DNA of 64,000 nt from Microbulbifer aggregans. Its GTDB lineage: Bacteria; Pseudomonadota; Gammaproteobacteria; Pseudomonadales; Cellvibrionaceae. Location of the stretch: positions 124,001 to 188,000 of the forward strand of contig NZ_CP014143.1 in assembly GCF_001750105.1 (NCBI RefSeq), given 5' to 3'. Within the stretch, counting starts at the first letter, position 1, and the number at the start of each line of letters is the position of its first letter. A model generated the notes under the pieces. That model worked only from the letters and a program-made list of their open reading frames with translations, was not told the DNA's origin and made no database searches. Below, piece by piece: positions 8,411 through 15,057 of the stretch. Position numbers and translations under genes: made by a program.

Positions 8411-9592
8411 TCAGCGGCCCTTCACCAGACGTGCAATGGCGCGGTCAAGCCCGTCGAGCGTCATGGGGTACATCTGTCCACCAACAAGCTGGCGGGTGAT
8501 ACCGATACTGGGCGTGTACTGCCAGTATTCCTCGGCCACCGGATTGAGCCAGACTACATCCGGATAAGTCTCCGTCACCCGTTCCATCCAGGCCGCACCC
8601 GGCTGCTCGTTCATATGCTCGACGCTGCCGTAGCGGTGTGTGATCTCGTAGGGAGCCATGGAGGCATCGCCGACGAAGATCACCTTGTAGTCCTTGCCGT
8701 AGGTACGTAAGACCTCGAGTAGCGGTGTGGCCTCACTGTAACGACGCACGTTGTCACGCCACAGATGTTCATAAACAAAGTTATGAAAGTAGTAATACTC
8801 CAGGTGCTTGAACTCCGAGCGACAGGCCGAGAAAAGCTCTTCGCACACCTTCACATAAGGGTCCATGGAGCCACCCACATCAAAAAATATCAGTACCTTG
8901 ATGGCATTGTGGCGCTCCGGCACCATCTTGATGTCCAGCAGACCCGCATTGCGCGCCGTTGAGGAGATGGTGTCGTCCAGGTCCAGTTCCTCCGCAGCCC
9001 CCGTACGGGCAAACTTCCTCAGTTTGCGTAGTGCCACCTGAATGTTTCGCGTACCCAGGGTGATACTGTCGTCCAAATTTTTGAACTGGCGTTTTTCCCA
9101 CACTTTGACCGCAGAGCGGTTACGGCTGCTGCCGCCGACACGAATGCCTTCCGGGTTGTAACCGCTGTTGCCGAAGGGGCTGGTACCGCCAGTCCCGACC
9201 CAGCGGTTTCCACCGCTGTGGCGTTTCTTCTGCTCCTCGAGTCGCTTTTGAAACTCCTCCAGTAGCTTTTCCAGCCCACCCATACTCTCGATCTTCGCTT
9301 TCTCCTCCTCGCTCAGCTGCTTGAGGAATTCCGCCCGCAGCCAGTCCTCCGGGATCATCTGTTCCAGCACATCATCGAGGGTTTCGAGGTCCTTGAAATA
9401 GGCACTGAAGGCACGGTCGAACTTGTCGAAGTGTTTCTCATCCTTGACCAGGCAGGTGCGGGCCAGGAAATAGAATTCCTCCAGGTCGGCAAATACCAGG
9501 CGCTGCTGCAGAGCCTCCAGAAGCGACAGCAACTCTGTGGTCGAGACCGGCAATTTGTAGCGGCGGAGGTTGAGGAAAAAACCTATCAGCAT
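8411..9592 (-). CDS. VWA domain-containing CoxE-like protein
   Basis: 393 aa, cytoplasmic. The N-terminal half (1-200) is the helical, charged region found in CoxE-like proteins, including an LEEFYFLARTCLVKDEKHFDKFDRAF-type segment and a basic Gly/Asn-rich linker near 125-160. The C-terminal half is a von Willebrand A domain with a MIDAS-like DVGGSMD at 238-244 (Gly replaces the usual middle Ser, common in this family) and a conserved GDASMAPYE. The start ATG has AGGT at normal spacing. Together with the MoxR-type ATPase 156 bases upstream it forms the widespread MoxR-VWA pair, which acts as a chaperone-like module in metal-cofactor insertion or stress responses. The client is not evident from the neighbours. 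Confidence 0.9.
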   Translation of the reverse strand: MLIGFFLNLRRYKLPVSTTELLSLLEALQQRLVFADLEEFYFLARTCLVKDEKHFDKFDRAFSAYFKDLETLDDVLEQMIPEDWLRAEFLKQLSEEEKAKIESMGGLEKLLEEFQKRLEEQKKRHSGGNRWVGTGGTSPFGNSGYNPEGIRVGGSSRNRSAVKVWEKRQFKNLDDSITLGTRNIQVALRKLRKFARTGAAEELDLDDTISSTARNAGLLDIKMVPERHNAIKVLIFFDVGGSMDPYVKVCEELFSACRSEFKHLEYYYFHNFVYEHLWRDNVRRYSEATPLLEVLRTYGKDYKVIFVGDASMAPYEITHRYGSVEHMNEQPGAAWMERVTETYPDVVWLNPVAEEYWQYTPSIGITRQLVGGQMYPMTLDGLDRAIARLVKGR

Positions 9593-9647
9593 ATTGACCT
9601 TTAAATAACGGGCGAAGGCGTCGATAGCGGGCGGGCATCCGTATGAT

Positions 9648-9673
9648 CTTTCGCGGGAGGGACCCCGCGAAAG
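9648..9673. repeat. 10-bp perfect inverted repeat between the MoxR and VWA genes
   Basis: CTTTCGCGGG and CCCGCGAAAG are separated by six bases. No T-run follows on either strand, so it is not a standard terminator. Lying inside the operon, it could be an mRNA-stabilising or processing hairpin that sets different levels for the two proteins. Confidence 0.6.
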
Positions 9674-9748
9674 AGCCTACAGGGATATATTCACGGCGTG
9701 TCGCACGGGGGCCCACCCACTAGCGGCTCTACCAAAGTGTCTAACTAA

Positions 9749-10594
9749 CTAGCGGTTCTCACGCCGCGCCATAAAGGCCAGGCGCTCAAGCATATGTACA
9801 TCCTGTTCGTTCTTGAGAAGTGCGCCGTAGAGCGGAGGAATGGCCTTGGTGCTGTCGCGGTTTTTCAACACCTCTTCCGGAATATCATCGGCAAGCAGCA
9901 GCTTGAGCCAGTCAATCAACTCGGATGTGGAGGGCTTCTTCTTCAGACCCTGCACTTCACGCAGCTGGAAAAAGATATCCATCGCCTCTGCCACCAACTG
10001 CCCTTTGATTCCCGGGTAATGCACATCGACGATTTTGTGCATGGTCTCCCGGTCCGGAAAGCTGATGTAATGGAAGAAGCAGCGACGCAGGAAGGCATCG
10101 GGCAGCTCTTTTTCATTGTTGGAGGTAATGATCACAATGGGGCGATGCCTGGCTTTCACCGTCTCGCCGGTCTCGTATACGAAGAACTCCATGCGGTCCA
10201 GCTCCACCAACAGGTCGTTGGGGAACTCGATATCCGCCTTGTCGATCTCGTCGATCAGCAGTACAACCCGCTCATCCGCATCGAAGGCTTCCCACAACTT
10301 GCCCCGCTTGATGTAGTTGCGGATATCTTGGACCCGGTCTACCCCCAGCTGGGAATCCCGCAGGCGGGACACCGCGTCGTATTCGTACAGGCCCTGCTGG
10401 GCCTTGGTGGATGACTTGATGTGCCACTGAATCAGCGTCGCCCCCAGGCTTTTTGCAACCTCTTCGGCCAGCAGGGTCTTGCCGGTGCCGGGTTCGCCCT
10501 TAATGAGCAGCGGGCGCTGCAGAGTCACGGCCGCATTAACGGCCATCTGCAGGTCCTCAGTAGCCACATAGCTGTCGGTGCCGGTAAATTTCAT
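9749..10594 (-). CDS. MoxR family AAA+ ATPase
   Basis: 281 aa, typical MoxR length. AAA+ ATPase with Walker A GEPGTGKT at residues 33-40, Walker B VVLLIDEIDKAD, sensor ITSNNEKELPDAFLRRC containing the arginine finger, and a C-terminal lid. MoxR ATPases work with VWA proteins encoded next to them to remodel or activate client enzymes. The ATG at 10592-10594 was chosen because GGAGTGACG lies directly upstream and MKFTGTDSYV matches the usual start; the open frame continues 21 codons upstream. It is the first gene of a two-gene unit with the VWA gene at 8411. Confidence 0.93.
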   Translation of the reverse strand: MKFTGTDSYVATEDLQMAVNAAVTLQRPLLIKGEPGTGKTLLAEEVAKSLGATLIQWHIKSSTKAQQGLYEYDAVSRLRDSQLGVDRVQDIRNYIKRGKLWEAFDADERVVLLIDEIDKADIEFPNDLLVELDRMEFFVYETGETVKARHRPIVIITSNNEKELPDAFLRRCFFHYISFPDRETMHKIVDVHYPGIKGQLVAEAMDIFFQLREVQGLKKKPSTSELIDWLKLLLADDIPEEVLKNRDSTKAIPPLYGALLKNEQDVHMLERLAFMARRENR

Positions 10595-10784
10595 CGTCAC
10601 TCCAGTCTCTAAACAGGCAGATGGGCCGATGGTAAAAGATTGCTCACCGGCTGCCAAAGACGGAATCGGTCAAAGGGAGTGACAGGTCCGGGCGGGGAAG
10701 CGACGCCACCAAATGACAAGAGCACCGGGAACCAGGCAAGAGGGGCCCCGCGGCCCAGAGCGCCGCGGACCGGAGGGGAGAAAT

Positions 10785-11465
10785 TCAGGCCACTTCGGCG
10801 CTGCGGCGATGGACCACCTGACGGCCCTTGTCGGTGATGTACCAGCGAATACCCAGGTGGCTGTGGATCTTACCAACCATTTCCAGTACCAACAGGCTGT
10901 TGAGGGCCCGCGCCACCGAGTTGGTTTCCATGCTGCCCTCATGGACCATGCCGTGCAGTGAACGGAATACACAGTCACCACTATTCAACATTTGCAGTAC
11001 GTGCAGGGCGTTTTCGTCCAGCTTGCGAATCTGGTTGAAGTCCAGGCTCGGTCCCTGTTCCGGGTCCCCCTCAATCTCATGCTCCAGCAGCGGCATCATC
11101 TCCAGCTGCATCGCCCGTAATTCCTGCTCGAGGCTCTCGACCCGGGCCCTGGCAATACTCGCATCGCGCAACTGCCTGCGGGCCGCATTGAACACGAACA
11201 TGCGGGAGGCAATGGCGGCCAGCAGGCAATAGCCGGTAAAGATCAGCAGACGCGACGGATCACCCTGAATCTCGATGAGCAGGTCGCTCTGGGTGAACTT
11301 GAGGAAGATCGGCACCATCAAGGCGCCACAGAGTCCCATGATCAGGCAGCGCGCCAGACCCGCGGGGTCCTCTTCGGTGAACAGCATCTGGTAGTAGTTC
11401 ACAAGGCCACCGAGTATCCCGGAAACCAGCATCACGGCAGCAAGTATTAGAAGATGGTCGAGCAT
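10785..11465 (-). CDS. Membrane protein with three N-terminal TM helices, coiled coil and possible winged-helix end
   Basis: 226 aa from the ATG at 11465, which has AGAGGG 7 bases upstream; an upstream ATG at 11492 would add nine residues. Residues 1-90 contain three hydrophobic segments (LLILAAVMLVSGILGGLV, LIMGLCGALMVPIFL, LLIFTGYCLLAAIA). A charged coiled-coil-like region (RDASIARARVESLEQELRAM) follows. The last 75 residues read like a small winged-helix (ALNSLLVLEMVGKIHSHLGIRWYITDKGRQVV). The N-terminal part recalls the three-TM domain found with YEATS-like proteins, but I am not sure of that match. It lies 190 bases upstream of the MoxR gene on the same strand and may be co-transcribed. 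Function unknown; a membrane-anchored sensor or regulator is possible. Confidence 0.7.
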   Translation of the reverse strand: MLDHLLILAAVMLVSGILGGLVNYYQMLFTEEDPAGLARCLIMGLCGALMVPIFLKFTQSDLLIEIQGDPSRLLIFTGYCLLAAIASRMFVFNAARRQLRDASIARARVESLEQELRAMQLEMMPLLEHEIEGDPEQGPSLDFNQIRKLDENALHVLQMLNSGDCVFRSLHGMVHEGSMETNSVARALNSLLVLEMVGKIHSHLGIRWYITDKGRQVVHRRSAEVA

Positions 11466-11658
11466 CCGTAGCCCTCTGTCAGGCGCACTCATGCGCCTGC
11501 CGACTCTATTATCTGGCGGATCGATGCTGCGCCACAGGCGCAGATCAGCCCTATAGATATAGCAGCTGCCAACACCGGTCGTGGCGGCGAAAGTGGGATC
11601 CGGCGCCTAGTTCTCCAATCGGGACAGTTCGTGAACAGCGGACAATCAACGGGTCAGG

Positions 11659-12039
11659 TCAGGGCTCGTTAAAATAGGGATCCTGTTCCAGTTCGCGTTG
11701 TTTCTGGCGTCGGCGGCCAATGAGAAGCACCAGCAAGCCCCACACTGAAACCAGCGCCAATGCGCCAACGGAAGCAAATACGAGATTGGCAGTCACCTCC
11801 GGGGCAGCCCCCTCTTCCTCGAACAGCGTCTGGTAAACGAACAACGGCAATACCGGCATCGGCGGTGCGTCGGTCATGCCACTGCGGGCCGGCACCAGCA
11901 GCGCAGCGGCAACCACCATGAGAAGTGCCCGGCGCAGCCAGCTCCAACCCCAGTTGCGCATAAACCACCAGCCTGCCGCCAGCAACACCAGGGTGCCGCC
12001 GCCGTAAATCATCCAGGCCAAACGATATTCTTCTGTCAT
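11659..12039 (-). CDS. Small conserved-looking membrane protein, unknown function
   Basis: 126 aa with three predicted membrane helices: LAWMIYGGGTLVLLAAGWWF, LRRALLMVVAAALLVPA and LVFASVGALALVSVWGLLVLLI, ending in a basic, charged tail (GRRRQKQRELEQDPYFNEP). The segment between helices 2 and 3 is Pro/Glu rich and probably periplasmic. No family recognised. It is 91 bases downstream of ycgN on the same strand, so it may be the last gene of the dnaX-to-ycgN block. Coding potential is supported by the clear hydrophobic pattern and by consistent codon use with the neighbours. Confidence 0.65.
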   Translation of the reverse strand: MTEEYRLAWMIYGGGTLVLLAAGWWFMRNWGWSWLRRALLMVVAAALLVPARSGMTDAPPMPVLPLFVYQTLFEEEGAAPEVTANLVFASVGALALVSVWGLLVLLIGRRRQKQRELEQDPYFNEP

Positions 12040-12130
12040 AGGTTTATGCTCTGCTTCCTTTTCGCAACATCTGCTCCGTGGCCGCTGCCACAGGAGTCCA
12101 ACAACTCAACGCAATCTGAGCGGGGATTGT

Positions 12131-12577
12131 TCAATCCCCGACCCAGGTAACAATATGTTCTTCAAAATCGTCCGGGTGTACGAACTCTTCACTGATCACC
12201 GCACCGCGAACCGAGATACCTGCCTCATGCACCGACTCAGGGCGCCCCGACACCAGTGGGTGCCAGTCTTCCAGAGACCGCCCTTCGGCGAGGGTCCGGT
12301 AGGCACAGGTCGCGGGTAGCCAACCAAAAGCCCGCACGTCCAGGGCACGCAGCTGGATGCAATCGGGCACCAGTTGCTTGCGGTCGGGATAGCGGCTGCA
12401 CTGGCAGCTATGGGTATCCAGCAATCGGCAGGCCACATTGGTGGTGTAAACCTCACCGCTCTCTTCTTCCTCGAGGCGGTGGAGACAGCAGCGACCACAG
12501 CCATCACAGAGGGATTCCCACTCGGACTCGCTCATGGCCTCCAGGGACTTGGTCTGCCAGAAGGGCTGATCACTCAA
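12131..12577 (-). CDS. ycgN: YcgN family cysteine cluster protein (TTG start)
   Basis: 148 aa. UPF0260/YcgN proteins carry a zinc- or iron-binding CxxCGxCC-type cysteine cluster; here CDGCGRCC plus later C residues (NVACRLL, SCQCSRYP, PDCIQL, TCAYR) are all present. The reading frame starts at a TTG (12577-12575), giving SDQPFWQTKSLEAMSESEWES; this matches the position of MSDxPFWQ at the N-terminus of the E. coli protein, and TTAGGAG sits at ideal spacing, so the TTG start is well supported. It follows ycgL by 11 bases, part of the recR-rnd-ycgL-ycgN run. Biochemical role unknown. Confidence 0.93.
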   Translation of the reverse strand: MSDQPFWQTKSLEAMSESEWESLCDGCGRCCLHRLEEEESGEVYTTNVACRLLDTHSCQCSRYPDRKQLVPDCIQLRALDVRAFGWLPATCAYRTLAEGRSLEDWHPLVSGRPESVHEAGISVRGAVISEEFVHPDDFEEHIVTWVGD

Positions 12578-12588
12578 AGCGCTCTCTC

Positions 12589-12876
12589 CTAACGCTGGAG
12601 CTTGCTGTTCTGGGCGGCGATCGCGCTCATTTCGCTATCTACCGCTGGCGGCATCTGCAGGTAGAAACCCCGCTCGCCAATCTCAGCAAGCACTTTTTCC
12701 ACGTCGGCACGAGCCAATTTTTTTTCTGGGGTGAGAACCATGGTCACCACATGCTTTGGTTCGCCAAACAATTCGAGGAGTTTTTCCGGCACCCGTTCCA
12801 GGCCCTCACGCTTGTCGACGTAAAGATACATCTCATCCTCGCGGGGACTGCGATAGATATCACAAACCGTTTTCAA
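12589..12876 (-). CDS. ycgL: YcgL domain-containing protein
   Basis: 95 aa, the normal size of the YcgL family. Recognisable features are VCDIYRSPREDEMYLYV at the N-terminus, a central EPKHVVTMVLTPEKKLARA and the C-terminal GFYLQMPP. YcgL is a small alpha/beta cytoplasmic protein of unknown biochemical role, often encoded directly beside RNase D in gammaproteobacteria, exactly as here: it starts one base after the rnd stop codon. Confidence 0.95.
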   Translation of the reverse strand: MKTVCDIYRSPREDEMYLYVDKREGLERVPEKLLELFGEPKHVVTMVLTPEKKLARADVEKVLAEIGERGFYLQMPPAVDSEMSAIAAQNSKLQR

Positions 12877-12877
12877 A

Positions 12878-14011
12878 CTACTTACTCTCCGGTACTTCCC
12901 GGGCGGTTTCCAGGCTTTCCATCAGGGCGCCGCCAATCAAATCGCCGCGCCATCCACGCAAACGGCCCTCAAGGGATGGGCATCTGGCCTGGACCAATGC
13001 CTCCAATTCTTTTTTGCGCACGAGAATTTCCGCAGGCAGGTCTTCCCGTTCGGCAATCTCGCTGACCCGCTTGCGCAGCATTTTCAGACATTCGCCCTGT
13101 CGACGATTGAGCGGCTGCGGCAGCGACGGCGGCACATCGGCGCGCTCACAGGCGCGGGTAATGATCTTGAGCAGCGTGTCACCATATTCGCGCAGGGCAC
13201 GCCCTTCGAGCCCAGGCTGTGCCATAGCGGCAGGATGATCCGGCAGCTGCTGCGCCAGATTCAGACAGACAGCTTCTTTCAGCAGGTGATTGCGCGGCAT
13301 ATCGCGCAGTCGCGCCTCCCGCTCCCGCCAGGCACACAGGTCCTGCAGGGCGGCCAGCTGCTTGCCACGCAGGCGCCAGGCACCCTTCACTTTCTGGTAA
13401 TACAGCTCCGGCGGCTGCGGATTGCGCGCAGCCGCCACCAACTCGGCACAATCCTCCTGCAGCCAATCCAGCCGACCACTCTCTTTGAGGCGCTTCAGGA
13501 GCACGGCATAGATGTGGGGCAGCCAGGCAACGTCGAGTGCGGCATAGGTCTTCTGGGCTTCGCTCAGTGGTCGCTGTAACCAGTCCGAGCGCGTCTCGCT
13601 CTTCGGCAACTCCACATTGATCAGCGCCTTGACCGTACCGGCATAGCCGAGGCCGGCACCGAGTCCGGTCATGGCGGCGGCAATCTGGGTATCGAAAATG
13701 GGTTCGGGAATCACACCAAGCAGCCGATCCAGGGTCTCGAGATCCTCGCTACAGCTGTGCATGATCTTGGTCACACTGGTGTCCACCAGTAAATCGCGCA
13801 ACGGTTCCAGGTTCTCAATCGCCAGATTATCGATCAGATAGCAGTGTTCGCCGTCACCCACCTGAACCAGCGCCGGCAGCGGATAGAAGGTGCGGCTGCG
13901 CATGAACTCGGTATCGAGCGCCACGGCTTTCTGCCCGCGCCATTTGCGGCAGAGCTCGGCAAGCTCTTCACTACTGTCCACCCAACGCGGCGTGGTATCC
14001 ACATTCAGCAT
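12878..14011 (-). CDS. rnd: Ribonuclease D
   Basis: 377 aa. 3'-to-5' exoribonuclease that trims tRNA precursors and other small RNAs. The DEDDy exonuclease domain begins with ALDTEFMRSRTF (Asp33, Glu35), followed by the IMHSCSEDLETL block, QIAAAMTGLGAGLGYAG, and the final YAALDVAWLPHIY motif with the catalytic Tyr-Asp. One or two HRDC domains follow (AWREREARLRDMPRNHLLK and later). The ATG at 14011 was preferred over the GTG directly before it because GGAG lies 5 bases upstream. Its first codon overlaps the recR stop codon, so the two genes are translationally coupled. Confidence 0.96.
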   Translation of the reverse strand: MLNVDTTPRWVDSSEELAELCRKWRGQKAVALDTEFMRSRTFYPLPALVQVGDGEHCYLIDNLAIENLEPLRDLLVDTSVTKIMHSCSEDLETLDRLLGVIPEPIFDTQIAAAMTGLGAGLGYAGTVKALINVELPKSETRSDWLQRPLSEAQKTYAALDVAWLPHIYAVLLKRLKESGRLDWLQEDCAELVAAARNPQPPELYYQKVKGAWRLRGKQLAALQDLCAWREREARLRDMPRNHLLKEAVCLNLAQQLPDHPAAMAQPGLEGRALREYGDTLLKIITRACERADVPPSLPQPLNRRQGECLKMLRKRVSEIAEREDLPAEILVRKKELEALVQARCPSLEGRLRGWRGDLIGGALMESLETAREVPESK

Positions 14012-14625
14012 CACGACTCCCGACCACCGGAGAAAAACGCCGTGCGGCTGTTAAAGGCATGCGCCAGCGTGCCGCCATCAATGTACTCCAGCTCCCCGCC
14101 GATCGGCACGCCGTGGGCAATGCGGCTGACCACAATTCCGTGGGCCCGTGCCCGCTCGGCGATAAACTGCGCCGTCGCCTCACCTTCAACCGTTGGGTTG
14201 GTGGCGACGATCAGTTCCTGTAGCGGCTCACTGGACAGGCGGCGTTCCAGGAGATCCATACCCAGATCTCCGGGACCGATGCCATCGATGGGGGATAGAT
14301 GCCCGTGCAGCACAAAGTAGCGACCGTGATAATTGCCGGCCTGTTCGATCGCCAGCACATCTGCCGGCGTCTCCACCACACAGAGGGACTTTTCATCGCG
14401 GCGGGTGTTGCCGCAAAGCGCACAGATTTCCTGCTCGGTCAGCGTGCGGCACTGACTGCAGCGTCCCACCCGTTCGATGGACTGCTCCAGGGCCCGGGCC
14501 AGCTGGCCAGCCGCATCGCGGTCTTTTTCCAGCAGGTACATCGCCATGCGCTGGGCGGACTTGGGTCCTACACCCGGCAGGCAGCGCAACGCGCCTATCA
14601 ACTCTTCAATCAGGGGACTGAACAT
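14011..14625 (-). CDS. recR: Recombination mediator RecR
   Basis: 204 aa. RecR works with RecO and RecF to load RecA on gapped DNA. It shows the N-terminal HhH region ([13 protein letters not shown]), a four-Cys zinc finger (Cys56, 59, 68, 71; CSQC and CALC), the TOPRIM domain ([42 protein letters not shown]) and the C-terminal Walker-like [21 protein letters not shown] precedes the ATG. It lies 33 bases downstream of ybaB in the conserved dnaX-ybaB-recR arrangement. Confidence 0.98.
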   Translation of the reverse strand: MFSPLIEELIGALRCLPGVGPKSAQRMAMYLLEKDRDAAGQLARALEQSIERVGRCSQCRTLTEQEICALCGNTRRDEKSLCVVETPADVLAIEQAGNYHGRYFVLHGHLSPIDGIGPGDLGMDLLERRLSSEPLQELIVATNPTVEGEATAQFIAERARAHGIVVSRIAHGVPIGGELEYIDGGTLAHAFNSRTAFFSGGRES

Positions 14626-14658
14626 GCAAACTCTTGTCTGGTTGGATGAACTAGGGCC

Positions 14659-15003
14659 CTAGAAGGGAAACTTGAAGCCTTCCGGCAGGTTCATACCCGA
14701 AGTGAGACCGCCCATCTGCTCTTTCTGCAATTCCTGGGTCTTTTCCTCTACGCGACGCACTGCATCATTTACTGCCGCCGCCAGCAGGTCCTCCAGCATT
14801 TCCTTGTCTTCGCTCAGCAGGCTGGGATCGATATCGACTCCGGTCACATCGTGACGGCCATTCATCGTTACCTTGACCATACCGGCACCGGCCTCGCCAG
14901 AGACACGCAGGTCAGCCAGCTGCTGCTGCATCTTCTGCATTTTTTCCTGCATCTCGGCCTGCATTTTCTGGGCCTGCTGCATCAAATCGCCCAAACCTTT
15001 CAT
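14659..15003 (-). CDS. ybaB: YbaB/EbfC nucleoid-associated protein
   Basis: 114 aa, typical length. A small dimeric DNA-binding protein with a Met/Gln-rich N-terminal helix ([20 protein letters not shown]), the [19 protein letters not shown] core and a C-terminal amphipathic helix. GAGAGG sits ahead of the start. It is placed between dnaX and recR, the standard gammaproteobacterial order, which supports shared transcription. Confidence 0.97.
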   Translation of the reverse strand: MKGLGDLMQQAQKMQAEMQEKMQKMQQQLADLRVSGEAGAGMVKVTMNGRHDVTGVDIDPSLLSEDKEMLEDLLAAAVNDAVRRVEEKTQELQKEQMGGLTSGMNLPEGFKFPF

Positions 15004-15057
15004 GGTAAACCTCTCTATCTTCTATATCGTTTGCCGCCCCTCAGGGGCACACCGGGC

